DNA of 64,000 nucleotides from Bacteroidales bacterium M6 (GCA_001689485.1 LUJQ01000062.1:23130-87129), one strand, 5' to 3'; positions 7,090 through 16,166 are shown, counted from the stretch's first letter. Made by a program: numbers and translations. The notes: generated by a model from the letters alone, not told the origin.

Positions 7090-9732
7090 ATGAGTAATAA
7101 GCCGCTGACTGCAAAGGAAATAAGAGAGTCCTTCAAGCAGTTTTTCCAAAGCAAGGGGCATCAGATTGTTCCGTCTGCCCCGATGGTTATCAAGGATGAC
7201 CCCACGTTGATGTTCACCAATGCGGGCATGAATCAGTTCAAGGATATTATCCTCGGCAACAAATCGCCTAAGTGGACGCGGGTTACCGACAGCCAGAAAT
7301 GCCTGCGTGTCAGTGGCAAACATAACGATTTGGAAGAGGTGGGGCATGACACCTACCATCATACCATGTTTGAAATGCTGGGTAACTGGTCGTTTGGCGA
7401 CTATTTCAAGAAAGAGGCGATTGATTGGGCGTGGGAATTCCTGGTCGACGTGCTCGGATTGAATCCCGAACGCCTGTATGCAACCGTGTTTGAAGGCTCG
7501 GCAGCCGAAGGGTTGTCGCGTGACGACGAGGCTGCGGCTTATTGGGAATGCCATCTGCCCGCTTCGCACATCATAAACGGCAACAAGCATGATAACTTCT
7601 GGGAGATGGGCGACACAGGCCCTTGCGGCCCTTGCTCGGAAATCCATATCGACCTCCGCAGCGATGAGGAGCGTGCCGCAGTGCCGGGTGCCGAGATGGT
7701 AAACAAAGACCATCCGCAGGTAATTGAAATTTGGAACCTTGTGTTCATGCAGTTCAACCGCAAGGCCGATCAGTCGCTCGAGCCGCTTCCGGCAAAGGTT
7801 ATCGACACCGGTATGGGTTTTGAGCGCCTCTGCATGGCACTTCAGGGTAAGACGTCTAACTATGATACGGATGTGTTCACCCCGATGATTGATAAGATAG
7901 CCCTTCTTTCGGGCCATAAATATGGCGAGGATGTCAAAGTCGATGTGGCCATGCGTGTTATCGCCGACCATATCCGCACCATAGCTTTCTCCATTGCCGA
8001 TTCGCAGCTCCCCGGAAATGCCAAGGCCGGTTATGTGATTCGCCGCATCCTGCGCCGCGCAGTGCGCTATGCATATACGTTCCTGGGTCAGAAGGAGGCG
8101 TTCCTCTACCGCCTTATCGATACACTGATAGAGTCGATGGGCGAGGCATATCCCGAATTGGTGCACCAGCGCGAGCTGATAATGAAGGTTACCAAAGAGG
8201 AGGAGGATTCATTCCTGCGCACTCTTGAAAACGGTATCCGTATGCTGGAAAATGCAATTGCCGCTGCCAGGAAAGATGGAAAATCGGAAATTTCCGGTTC
8301 GGAAGCATTCACACTTTACGACACCTACGGTTTCCCCCTCGACCTTACCGGGCTTATCCTGAAAGAAAACGGCATGACCCTTGACCAGGCCGGGTTTGAC
8401 AAGGAGATGGCTGCCCAGAAGGCCCGTGCCCGTAATGCGGCTGCTGTCGAGGCAACCGACTGGGTCACAGTCTGTGAGGGAGAACCCACATTCGTTGGTT
8501 ATGACTGCACCGAAGCCGAATCGAAGATTCTTCGCTACCGCAAGGTTAAACAGAAAAACAAGGAATTCTTCCAGATAATATTCGACCGCACCCCCTTCTA
8601 TGGTGAAATGGGCGGCCAGGTCGGCGACCGTGGGGTGATGAGGTATCCCGACGGGGAGGAGATAGTAATCTTCGATACCAAGCGTGAAAACGGTGTGACA
8701 GTGCACCTGACCAGCTCGCTGCCGAAGGGGAACGACATTACATCATGCCCTACGCTGATTGTCGATAAGGAGGCACGTATTGCGACATCATGCAACCATA
8801 CGGCCACCCACCTGCTGCATGAAGCACTTCGCGAGGTGCTCGGCACGCATGTGGAGCAGAAAGGCTCATATGTGTCGCCCGACCTTCTGCGTTTCGACTT
8901 CTCCCATTTCCAAAAAGTCACTCCACAGGAGCTGCGCAAGGTGGAACATCTTGCCAATAAGAAAGTCCGCGCTGCAATCGCGCTCGACGAACACCGTAAT
9001 ATGCCGATTGCCGAAGCCCGTGCAATGGGGGCAATGGCGCTGTTCGGTGAAAAATATGGTGACGAAGTACGTGTAGTCCGTTATGGTTCGTCGGTGGAAC
9101 TTTGTGGTGGCACACATGTGCCTAACACCGGCAATATCGGCATGATCAAAATCATGTCGGAAAGCAGCATCGCCGCAGGTATCCGCCGCATCGAAGCCAT
9201 TACAGGCGAACGGGTGGAGTGCGTGATCGACACCATGGGCGACACTTTGCATGAAATCGGCCAGATGCTTCATAACGCGCCCGATGTGGTGGCTGCCTTA
9301 AAAAAATCTATCGATGAAAATGCCGAATTGCGTCAGCAAGCCGAAGAATATATGAAAGAACGCATAACGATGCTTTCTAAAACGTTGATAGAGAATGCCG
9401 ACATCCGGAATGGTGTCAAGGTTGTGACCATGACCGGTGTGCGTGTGCCCGACATGGTTAAGAATGTGGCATTCGCTGTGCGCAACATTTCACCCGAGGC
9501 TACTGCATTCATCGGGGCTACGGTCGACTTTGCCGGTAAACCGTTGCTTACTGTGATGCTTACCAATGACCTGGCAGAAAGCGGAATGAACGCATCGCAG
9601 ATGGTGCGTGAGGCAGCCAAGGCCATCAAAGGTGGCGGCGGTGGCCAGCCCGGGTTTGCCCAGGCCGGTGGCAAGGATGCCGACGGGATTACCGTAGCGT
9701 TTGAAGCCTTGATGGCCAATATCGCTGATTGA
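7090..9732 (+). CDS. alaS: Alanine--tRNA ligase
   Basis: This 880-residue class II synthetase charges tRNA-Ala. The N-terminal catalytic domain starts at once (MSNKPLTAKEIRESFKQFF, then APMVIKDDPTLMFTNAGMNQ). The editing domain has the zinc ligands H569/H573 (NHTATHLLHEAL) and the CGGTH motif near 671. The C-terminal oligomerisation domain ends with a Gly-rich segment (IKGGGGGQPGFAQAGG). Length is standard. The open frame extends upstream to 6949, but the promoter and family alignment support the ATG at 7090. gmd follows after 22 bases. Confidence 0.97.
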   Translation: MSNKPLTAKEIRESFKQFFQSKGHQIVPSAPMVIKDDPTLMFTNAGMNQFKDIILGNKSPKWTRVTDSQKCLRVSGKHNDLEEVGHDTYHHTMFEMLGNWSFGDYFKKEAIDWAWEFLVDVLGLNPERLYATVFEGSAAEGLSRDDEAAAYWECHLPASHIINGNKHDNFWEMGDTGPCGPCSEIHIDLRSDEERAAVPGAEMVNKDHPQVIEIWNLVFMQFNRKADQSLEPLPAKVIDTGMGFERLCMALQGKTSNYDTDVFTPMIDKIALLSGHKYGEDVKVDVAMRVIADHIRTIAFSIADSQLPGNAKAGYVIRRILRRAVRYAYTFLGQKEAFLYRLIDTLIESMGEAYPELVHQRELIMKVTKEEEDSFLRTLENGIRMLENAIAAARKDGKSEISGSEAFTLYDTYGFPLDLTGLILKENGMTLDQAGFDKEMAAQKARARNAAAVEATDWVTVCEGEPTFVGYDCTEAESKILRYRKVKQKNKEFFQIIFDRTPFYGEMGGQVGDRGVMRYPDGEEIVIFDTKRENGVTVHLTSSLPKGNDITSCPTLIVDKEARIATSCNHTATHLLHEALREVLGTHVEQKGSYVSPDLLRFDFSHFQKVTPQELRKVEHLANKKVRAAIALDEHRNMPIAEARAMGAMALFGEKYGDEVRVVRYGSSVELCGGTHVPNTGNIGMIKIMSESSIAAGIRRIEAITGERVECVIDTMGDTLHEIGQMLHNAPDVVAALKKSIDENAELRQQAEEYMKERITMLSKTLIENADIRNGVKVVTMTGVRVPDMVKNVAFAVRNISPEATAFIGATVDFAGKPLLTVMLTNDLAESGMNASQMVREAAKAIKGGGGGQPGFAQAGGKDADGITVAFEALMANIAD

Positions 9733-9754
9733 CAATAGCAAAACTTTTGCCTAT

Positions 9755-10846
9755 ATGGGAAAAACCGCGTTGATTACAGGCATAACAGGGCAGGACGGCT
9801 CCTACCTGGCAGAGTTCCTTTTGGATAAAGGTTATGATGTCCACGGGATTATCCGCCGGTCGTCGGTCGATTTCCGTGAGCGGATAGCGCATCTGGAAGG
9901 GATGCCGAATTTCCATCTGCATTATGCCGATATGGGCGACTCCATGAGCATGCTCCAGGTTGTGGGGAAGGTGCGTCCTGACGAAATCTACAACCTGGCG
10001 GCGCAGAGCCATGTGCAGGTTTCGTTCGATGCCCCGGAATATACTGCCAATGTCGATGCCGTAGGGGTACTCCGCGTGCTGGAGGCTGTGCGTCAATGCG
10101 GTCTTACCGATAGTTGCCGCATCTATCAGGCTTCCACTTCCGAACTTTACGGAAAGGTGGAGGAGGTGCCGCAGAATGAGAATACCCCGTTCCACCCCTA
10201 CAGCCCTTATGCCGTGGCAAAGCTCTATGGCTTCTGGATTGTGAAGGAGTATCGCGAGGCATACAACATGTTCTGCTGCTCAGGCATCCTCTTTAATCAT
10301 GAGAGCGAACGGCGCGGCGAAACCTTTGTAACCCGTAAAATCACACTTGCGGCAGCCCGCATAGCACAGGGCAAGCAGGAAAAGCTATATCTCGGAAACC
10401 TTTCGTCGTTACGCGACTGGGGCTATGCCCGTGACTATGTGGAATGCATGTGGCTGATTCTTCAGAATGACCGGCCTGATGACTTCGTGATAGCCACAGG
10501 TGAGCAGCATTCGGTGCGTGAGTTCTGCCAGCTGGCATTCAGGCGTGTCGGAATCGAATTGCGATGGGAAGGTGAGGGCGCTGATGAAAAAGGTATCGAC
10601 TCAGCCACCGGGAGGGTTCTTGTGGAGGTGTCGCCCGATTTCTATCGTCCTACCGATGTTGTGAATCTGTGGGGCGACCCGTCGAAAGCCCGCCGTGAAC
10701 TTGGTTGGAACCCGGCCAAAACCTCTTTTGAGGAGTTGGTCAACCTGATGGTCGATTCCGATATGGCGAGGGTAGCGGTGGAACGTGCCGGTGACCACGT
10801 GCGTACGAACCTGGCCGAATATCTTGAAAAAGGTATTGTAAAGTAA
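9755..10846 (+). CDS. gmd: GDP-mannose 4,6-dehydratase
   Basis: This 363-residue extended SDR enzyme turns GDP-D-mannose into GDP-4-keto-6-deoxymannose, the first step to GDP-L-fucose. The NADP-binding GITGQDGSYLAEF is at 9-21 and the catalytic Y152-x3-K156 is in YSPYAVAKLYG. NHESERRGETFVTRKI is a GMD hallmark. It lies 22 bases after alaS and 103 bases before fcl, so gmd-fcl form a pathway pair. A hairpin between them may tune fcl expression. The product feeds fucosylation of capsule, O-antigen or glycoproteins; no glycosyltransferase lies beside it. Confidence 0.96.
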   Translation: MGKTALITGITGQDGSYLAEFLLDKGYDVHGIIRRSSVDFRERIAHLEGMPNFHLHYADMGDSMSMLQVVGKVRPDEIYNLAAQSHVQVSFDAPEYTANVDAVGVLRVLEAVRQCGLTDSCRIYQASTSELYGKVEEVPQNENTPFHPYSPYAVAKLYGFWIVKEYREAYNMFCCSGILFNHESERRGETFVTRKITLAAARIAQGKQEKLYLGNLSSLRDWGYARDYVECMWLILQNDRPDDFVIATGEQHSVREFCQLAFRRVGIELRWEGEGADEKGIDSATGRVLVEVSPDFYRPTDVVNLWGDPSKARRELGWNPAKTSFEELVNLMVDSDMARVAVERAGDHVRTNLAEYLEKGIVK

Positions 10847-10869
10847 CAGTGTAAAGAAGTTTAAATACT

Positions 10870-10919
10870 AATAAAGAGGGGCGTTCCACGTTAGTAATAT
10901 GGATGCCCCTTTTATTTTA
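10870..10919 (+). terminator. Hairpin between gmd and fcl
   Basis: AATAAAGAGGGGC (about 10870-10882) pairs with GCCCCTTTTATT (10905-10916) across a 22-base loop and is followed by TTAG. It resembles a partial terminator or attenuator between two genes of one pathway. Confidence 0.5.
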
Positions 10920-10949
10920 GACAATTTCTTCATCAAACAAGCTTCCGTT

Positions 10950-11891
10950 ATGGAAAAGGATTCGAAAATATATGTGGCCGGTCACCGTGGAATGGTAGGC
11001 TCTGCCATTGTGCGTGAACTCAGGCGTCAGGGTTATATGAATATAATCACCCGCACCCATAGGGAGCTTGACCTTTGCCGACAGGATGAGGTTGAGCGCT
11101 TCTTTGTCGAAGAAAAGCCTGAATATGTGTTTCTTGCAGCGGCAAAGGTCGGGGGGATTGTGGCAAATTCCGAGGCATTGGCCGATTTCATGTATGATAA
11201 CATGATGCTTGAAATGAACGTGATTAATTCTGCCTGGCGTAACGGGTGCCGAAAACTGGAGTTTCTCGGTTCTTCATGTATATATCCGCGCATGGCGCCC
11301 CAGCCGATGAAGGAGGAATGCCTGCTCACCTCCGAATTGGAAAAAACCAACGAAGCCTATGCCCTTGCCAAAATTTCAGGTTTGAAATACTGCGAATTCC
11401 TTAACCGCCAGTATGGGACTGATTTTATAAGCGTAATGCCTACCAATCTCTACGGCATCAACGACAATTACCATCCCACACATTCGCATGTGGTCCCGGC
11501 CCTGATACGCCGTTTCCACGAGGCCAAGGAGCAGGGTTTGGCACAGGTTACCTGCTGGGGCGACGGAAGCCCGTTGCGTGAGTTCCTTTATGTCGACGAC
11601 CTGGCTGACCTGTGTGTGTTCCTGATGAACAATTATTCCGGGAATGAAACCGTGAATGCAGGTTCAGGGAAGGAACTTTCCATAAAAGAGCTTACCGGGC
11701 TGGTGGCAAAGGTAGTTGGCTACGAGGGGGAAATCCTTTGGGATACCACCAAACCTAACGGCACCCCTCGCAAGCTGCTTGATGTTTCGAAAAGTGCAGC
11801 GTTGGGTTGGCGCTATAAGACCGAACTTGAGGAGGGTCTGCGCCTTGCCTATGCGGATTTCCTCTCGAACCCGACGAGGGCGGAACGATAA
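10950..11891 (+). CDS. fcl: GDP-L-fucose synthase
   Basis: This 313-residue SDR epimerase/reductase completes GDP-L-fucose synthesis from the gmd product using NADPH. It has GHRGMVGSAI (11-20), FLGSSCIYP with the active-site serine (106-113) and Y137-x3-K141 (YALAKISG). The longer frame from 10899 runs through the preceding hairpin, so the ATG at 10950 (MEKDSKIYVAG) is preferred. It ends 50 bases before the C11 peptidase gene, which may be co-transcribed. Confidence 0.96.
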   Translation: MEKDSKIYVAGHRGMVGSAIVRELRRQGYMNIITRTHRELDLCRQDEVERFFVEEKPEYVFLAAAKVGGIVANSEALADFMYDNMMLEMNVINSAWRNGCRKLEFLGSSCIYPRMAPQPMKEECLLTSELEKTNEAYALAKISGLKYCEFLNRQYGTDFISVMPTNLYGINDNYHPTHSHVVPALIRRFHEAKEQGLAQVTCWGDGSPLREFLYVDDLADLCVFLMNNYSGNETVNAGSGKELSIKELTGLVAKVVGYEGEILWDTTKPNGTPRKLLDVSKSAALGWRYKTELEEGLRLAYADFLSNPTRAER

Positions 11892-11941
11892 GCTGGCCGG
11901 GTGCTGACCGGCAATCCATATTTTGAACAGTAATCTGAAAA

Positions 11942-13135
11942 ATGCAGCATTTGAAAATATTTTATAAAATCCTGGTGATGTTGTGCATGCTGTTTTCTGT
12001 GGCGGCATGCAACATAGATGAACCCGCACCGGCGCCTGAACCGATTCCACAGCCAAATCCCGGAGAAGTGGTTGAGCGCACCGTGCTGGTGTATATCGTG
12101 GCCCGAAATTCATTGGGTGCGTGGGATTTTGATTTGGATGATATACAGGAGATGTCGCAGGCGGCAAAAAGTGGCGCTTTCGGCAAGAACCGGCTGATAT
12201 TGTTCCATTCCCGATATGGCGAAGCCCCTTCGTTGAAGGAGGTTACTGCCGGAGGTGTGAAACAGCTGAAATCCTATGATATGGAGTTTTCGGCTATAGA
12301 GGCCCGCAACATGACCAGGGTCATAGCCGACGTAAAGGCCGCAGCGCCGGCAAGCAACTATGGTATAGTATTGTGGAGCCATGCAGACGGGTGGCTGCAG
12401 AGCGGCATACCTGACACCGGGATTCAGAAGCGTGCTTTTGGCGACGATAACCGTAGGAGTATGAACGTGACCACCCTTGCCCGTGTGCTTGATGGCGAGG
12501 ATTTTGATTTTGTATATTTCGATTGCTGCTTCATGGGCGGGGTAGAGGTGGCATATCAGCTGAGGGGTGTCACCCCCCGTATTGTGGCATCGCCTTCCGA
12601 ACTCCCTTCTCCCGGTATGCCGTATGATAAGACGCTCCCTTATCTGATGGCTGACGAGGCCGATGTGGAAGGTGCTGCGCGTGCCACTTTTGCATATTAT
12701 GATGCCCTGGCCGGAAGTTCTAGAACCTGCACCATGTCAGTGATTGATACCTCGCATTTGGCGGACTTGGCCGGCAAGGTGCGGGCGCTTTACCGGTTGC
12801 ACCCCGCGTTGAACGACATTGACGCTATCCAGCAATATGCCGGGAAGAGAAGTTCTTTCCATGGTTATTATTTTGATATAGGTCATTATATGAGCAATCT
12901 GGATGCCGGGAACGAGGGGTGCGGGCTGGCATATGCCGAAGCTGTCGACGCATTGGACAGGTGCTTGATTTACCGTGCTGCAACCCCATATCTTTGGCAA
13001 TATGACCGTGAAGAGGTGAAAATCGACCATTATAGCGGGTTGTCGACCTATGTGTTACAGAACCCTCCGGTGAGTTCGGATAAAGGTTATGAAGAACTTG
13101 AATGGTACAAGGATGTGGCCAAAGCACTTTTCTAG
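11942..13135 (+). CDS. Clostripain-family (C11) cysteine peptidase lipoprotein
   Basis: This 397-residue protein has a lipoprotein signal (MQHLKIFYK..LFSVAAC, lipid-modified C23) and a Pro-rich tether (DEPAPAPEPIPQPNP). The C11 domain has the catalytic dyad H147 (VLWSHADGW) and C196 (FDCCFMGGVE). The family cleaves after Arg or Lys and includes fragipain of Bacteroides fragilis, which activates a toxin. Acidic residues just after the lipid cysteine (NIDE) are compatible with surface export of the lipoprotein, but the signal is weaker than in BtuG below. Substrates are unknown and no toxin lies nearby. Confidence 0.88.
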   Translation: MQHLKIFYKILVMLCMLFSVAACNIDEPAPAPEPIPQPNPGEVVERTVLVYIVARNSLGAWDFDLDDIQEMSQAAKSGAFGKNRLILFHSRYGEAPSLKEVTAGGVKQLKSYDMEFSAIEARNMTRVIADVKAAAPASNYGIVLWSHADGWLQSGIPDTGIQKRAFGDDNRRSMNVTTLARVLDGEDFDFVYFDCCFMGGVEVAYQLRGVTPRIVASPSELPSPGMPYDKTLPYLMADEADVEGAARATFAYYDALAGSSRTCTMSVIDTSHLADLAGKVRALYRLHPALNDIDAIQQYAGKRSSFHGYYFDIGHYMSNLDAGNEGCGLAYAEAVDALDRCLIYRAATPYLWQYDREEVKIDHYSGLSTYVLQNPPVSSDKGYEELEWYKDVAKALF

Positions 13136-13203
13136 TAAATCTCGTTAAGGCCGGATTTTGTTATTCGATTACATATAATTTCATTCAATCATAAATTAGC
13201 CAG

Positions 13204-14355
13204 ATGTTATATAATCTTATAAACCTACAATCGCAGTTGATTCCCGGCATGACGGACGGAGGGGCTGCCGATACTGCCAAAGATGGCGGAAAGCTTGTCG
13301 GTGAAGTTGCCGAACTTAAGTCCATGTCGCTGCAGGATCTTATCAACCGCCTGGCCGATTCGGCTGTTTCATTTGCAATCAACCTTGCCATCGCTATAGT
13401 GGTGTTCTATGCGGGGCGTTTCGTAATCAGGAAGATTTACAGGCTTGTATCGTCGATATTCATCAAGCGTGAAATCGACCGCTCGTTGAGCGTGTTTGTG
13501 CTAAGCCTGATCAATATGGTGCTTTATTTCATATTGATTGTGACGGTAATCGGTATCCTGGGGATAGAGACCACATCGTTTTTGGCTCTGTTTGCCTCGG
13601 CCGGTGTCGCTATCGGTATGGCTTTGAGCGGCACGTTGCAAAACTTTGCAGGCGGGGTGTTGATTCTGCTACTGAAACCTTATAAAATCGGCGACTATAT
13701 AGAGGCGCAGGGCTATGCCGGTACGGTTAAGGAGATTCAGATATTTTTCACGGTGATTACCACCCCCGACAACAAGTCGATTTCAATTCCCAACGGCGGA
13801 TTGTCGACAGGCAGTGTCAACAACTGGACCCGTGAGGAATACCGCCGTGTGTCGTGGACTGTGTCAATATCATACGGGGATAATGTCGATGCCGCCCGTG
13901 AGGCTATCCTGAAGATGTTTGCCGCCGACAGCAGGGTAATGCCTGAAACTGCGGCTGCTGAAGCTGTTGCAGAGGCCGGGCAGACAACATCGGCCGATGA
14001 TAAAGACACTGCTGTTCATGCCGGCTCAGAAGGTGGTGGTGATACACCGGCAGTACGCCGTTCATTGGCTGACAGGTTGCTTTTCCGTCGACGTAAAATC
14101 AGGGAGGCCATGCATCGTGATTCCGGGCATGCCGGCCATATAGCATCGCTTCTGCCGAAACCTGACTATTCCCCGAAAGTGGTGGTGGGTGAGCTTGCTG
14201 CGTCAAGTGTCGATTTGCATGTGCGTGCCTGGACTCTCACTAAAGATTATTGGGGTGTGTTCTATGACTATAACGAACGTTTCTACAACGAGCTTCCCGG
14301 ATGCGGCATCAGTTTCCCCTTTCCACAGCTCGATGTGCATATTCCCACAAAATAA
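13204..14355 (+). CDS. MscS-type mechanosensitive channel with inserted segment
   Basis: This 383-residue membrane channel has three predicted helices at about 55-180. The pore helix contains ALFASAGVAIGMALSGTLQNF and leads into FAGGVLILLLKPYKIGDYIE, the MscS signature. The cytoplasmic beta domain (GTVKEIQIFFTVITT) and the C-terminal half (VVVGELAASSV, GISFPFPQLDVHI) are conserved. Between AADSRVMPE and KPDYSPKVVV there is an extra segment of about 80 residues, rich in Ala, Glu, Asp and then Arg, which E. coli MscS lacks. It should relieve osmotic downshock; the insert may give a regulatory role. Confidence 0.92.
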   Translation: MLYNLINLQSQLIPGMTDGGAADTAKDGGKLVGEVAELKSMSLQDLINRLADSAVSFAINLAIAIVVFYAGRFVIRKIYRLVSSIFIKREIDRSLSVFVLSLINMVLYFILIVTVIGILGIETTSFLALFASAGVAIGMALSGTLQNFAGGVLILLLKPYKIGDYIEAQGYAGTVKEIQIFFTVITTPDNKSISIPNGGLSTGSVNNWTREEYRRVSWTVSISYGDNVDAAREAILKMFAADSRVMPETAAAEAVAEAGQTTSADDKDTAVHAGSEGGGDTPAVRRSLADRLLFRRRKIREAMHRDSGHAGHIASLLPKPDYSPKVVVGELAASSVDLHVRAWTLTKDYWGVFYDYNERFYNELPGCGISFPFPQLDVHIPTK

Positions 14356-14394
14356 TTACACTTGTTTATCATCCCGATTTGATATTTGAATGCT

Positions 14395-14985
14395 ATGTTT
14401 CAGATTCAGGATACCTTGGTGACCCTTGACCTTGCCGAACGCTTTTTTTGTTGTGACCTTGATAAATGCCTGGGTGCATGCTGTATAGAGGGTGATGCGG
14501 GCGCGCCGGTAACGGAGCGGGAGGTTGCTGAGATTGAAAAAGTCCTCCCAGAGGTGGAACGCGACATGCTGCCTCGTGCAATCGAGGAGGTGAGGCAGCA
14601 GGGTGTTGCCTACACGGATGAAGAAGGCGATTTGGTTACCACTATTCTCGACGGCCGCAATTGTGCCTTCACATGTTATGCTCCCGGAGGGGTGTGCCTG
14701 TGTGCTTTGGAAAAAGCCTTCCGGCAAGGGCGCACCGGGTTTCGGAAACCTGCATCGTGTGCGCTTTATCCGTTGCGTATAAAGGAGTTCCCCACTTTCA
14801 CTGCGGTCAACTATCATCGTTGGGATATATGCCGCGATGCCGAAATCCTAGGCAGGAAGAACGGGATAAGGCTTTATCAGTTCCTGCGCGCCCCTCTGAT
14901 CGAACGTTTCGGCCAGGAATGGTATGACGAGCTTGCACAGGCGTGCGAACTCTACCTGAAAGAATACCCCGACGGCATGCCGTAA
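14395..14985 (+). CDS. DUF3109 family cysteine-rich protein
   Basis: This 196-residue cytosolic protein has a pattern of conserved cysteines: FFCCDLDKCLGACCIEG near residues 18-34, NCAFTCYAPGGVCLC near 88-102, ASCALYP and DICRD. The layout resembles the YkgJ/DUF3109 group of putative zinc or iron-sulfur binding proteins with no established reaction. The start is the ATG at 14395; a TTG at 14386 is also in frame. It lies 39 bases after the MscS gene, so co-transcription is plausible, and it is followed by a strong hairpin. Confidence 0.82.
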   Translation: MFQIQDTLVTLDLAERFFCCDLDKCLGACCIEGDAGAPVTEREVAEIEKVLPEVERDMLPRAIEEVRQQGVAYTDEEGDLVTTILDGRNCAFTCYAPGGVCLCALEKAFRQGRTGFRKPASCALYPLRIKEFPTFTAVNYHRWDICRDAEILGRKNGIRLYQFLRAPLIERFGQEWYDELAQACELYLKEYPDGMP

Positions 14986-15008
14986 ACTGTCAAGTCTTAT
15001 AATAATGT

Positions 15009-15045
15009 GGCGGTGTGTCAAAATTCAATATTTTGGCACACCGCC
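15009..15045. terminator. Hairpin after the DUF3109 gene
   Basis: GGCGGTGTG (15009-15017) and CACACCGCC (15037-15045) form the outer stem, and CAAAAT/ATTTTG extends it inwards with one mismatch. The core GTGTGTCAAAATTC recurs in the rplS hairpin at 63652-63694. Confidence 0.65.
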
Positions 15046-15187
15046 GTGGTTTTCGCCCGAATGGCGAGGGTGCTGCCAGATGAGCCATTATTACACACCC
15101 TCATAATCATCTTATTCAATTTCATTCGTCGATTTAGTTTGTTTCATTAGATTTCCGTAATTTGGTTATTTACAGGCTGTGTATGGC

Positions 15188-15243
15188 GATAAAATGCATC
15201 AGGCAGCCACAATTCAGATTGTGGCTGCCTGATGCATTTTATC
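15188..15243. terminator. Perfect 26-bp hairpin between convergent genes
   Basis: The 26-base arm 15188-15213 is exactly complementary to 15218-15243 around a TCAG loop. The outer ends are A-rich on the left and T-rich on the right, so either strand reads a T-rich end. It probably terminates both the DUF3109 and the rpmB-rpmG-DUF4295 transcripts. Confidence 0.7.
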
Positions 15244-15303
15244 TTTTAGCGGGTTACGTTATTGCCTTTTAGCCGGCAATTCATGACCCATAAAAGGCGC
15301 GGT

Positions 15304-15453
15304 TTATTTCAGGATATCCTTAACGGCGTCGTTGGGCACCATTTGTTCCTGGAAAGTGTAAGCACCTGTTTTGGGTGATTTCACCATTTTAATCACCTTG
15401 GAGTAGGTGCGGCCTTCACCTTTCTGAAGAGATGCAACGGTTTTCTTTGCCAT
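15304..15453 (-). CDS. DUF4295 ribosome-associated small protein
   Basis: A 49-residue basic protein (MAKKTVASLQKGEGRTY...DAVKDILK) is read from the ATG at 15453 to the TAA at 15304. DUF4295 is found in Bacteroidota immediately after rpmG. From memory, it corresponds to an extra large-subunit protein (bL38) seen in a Flavobacterium ribosome structure; I cannot verify this here. It is the third gene of the rpmB-rpmG operon, 26 bases after rpmG. Confidence 0.85.
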   Translation of the reverse strand: MAKKTVASLQKGEGRTYSKVIKMVKSPKTGAYTFQEQMVPNDAVKDILK

Positions 15454-15479
15454 ATCGAGTCAAAACTTATCGGTTTCTA

Positions 15480-15668
15480 TTATTTGATTTCTTTGTGAAC
15501 AGTCACCTTCTTAAGGATGGGGTTGTACTTCTTCAACTCCAGACGCTCGGTGGTGTTTTTGCGGTTTTTGGTGGTGATGTAACGGGAGGTGCCGGGCATG
15601 CCGCTGGCCTTATGTTCGGTGCATTCCAAAATCACCTGCACGCGATTACCTTTTGCTTTCTTTGCCAT
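15480..15668 (-). CDS. rpmG: 50S ribosomal protein bL33
   Basis: This 62-residue basic protein (MAKKAKGNRVQVILECTEHK, then YITTKNRKNTTERLELKKY) has the standard bL33 sequence and length. Only C16 is present, so this is the zinc-free form lacking the CxxC pairs. It lies 11 bases after rpmB in the usual rpmB-rpmG order and sits in the large subunit near the E site. Confidence 0.95.
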   Translation of the reverse strand: MAKKAKGNRVQVILECTEHKASGMPGTSRYITTKNRKNTTERLELKKYNPILKKVTVHKEIK

Positions 15669-15679
15669 TTTATTAAGTC

Positions 15680-15937
15680 TTAGAAGTCTAATTGTTTGAT
15701 TTCAGTGAGATAACCTTTCGCTGCGGCCTGCTTGAGCGCTGCGTCGAGACCCATCTTGTTGATGATGCGCAGACCTGCGTTCGAGAGGGTGAGGAGCACC
15801 CAGGTGTTCTGCTCTACCCAGAAGAACTTACGGTTGAATAAGTTCACATAGAAGCGACGCTTTGTGTGGCGCTTCGAGTGCGATACGTTATTTCCTGTAA
15901 TCGCTTTTTTGCCTGTAATTTGACAAATCTTTGACAT
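15680..15937 (-). CDS. rpmB: 50S ribosomal protein bL28
   Basis: This 85-residue large-subunit protein has the family opening MSKICQITGKKAITGNNVSH and the motif SKRHTKRRFYVNL. It is the first gene of the rpmB-rpmG-DUF4295 operon, behind a consensus promoter and a structured leader of about 120 bases. Length is a little above that of E. coli L28 and normal for Bacteroidota. Confidence 0.96.
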   Translation of the reverse strand: MSKICQITGKKAITGNNVSHSKRHTKRRFYVNLFNRKFFWVEQNTWVLLTLSNAGLRIINKMGLDAALKQAAAKGYLTEIKQLDF

Positions 15938-16066
15938 GGCTGTTAATGTATTATCTTGTTTCTTTGTTGATTAACACGGAGTTGCGTGGCCGCCATCCCA
16001 TTCTCATATCGCCATCGGCTGCATCACTGCCGACGGCTTTTTACAGAGGAGCCACAAAACAGAGTG

Positions 16067-16098
16067 CAAAGTAAGTGATTTTTTGCGATTTGGCCAAA
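16067..16098 (-). promoter_or_regulatory. rpmB operon promoter
   Basis: On the minus strand TTTG (16098-16095) is followed after 20 bases by TTACTTTG (16074-16067). The predicted start is near 16060. The leader contains a GCCGTCGGC/GCCGATGGC stem-loop that could serve autoregulation. Confidence 0.7.
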
Positions 16099-16166
16099 TC
16101 TATGTTAGGTTTTTTTCGTACTTTCGCGATGTATTCCCCCTAGGGGATTAATTGAATCGATTGGAT

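Noticed and set aside
7063..8166. Long open frame opposite alaS
   Set aside because: Shadow frame of the alaS coding sequence; the amino acid mix (many His, Arg, Cys) is unlike a real protein.
16089..16126. nadE promoter with TTTG and TACTTTCG
   Set aside because: The spacer is 26 bases, outside the usual 19-21, and the -7 box has a mismatch in the TTTG part.
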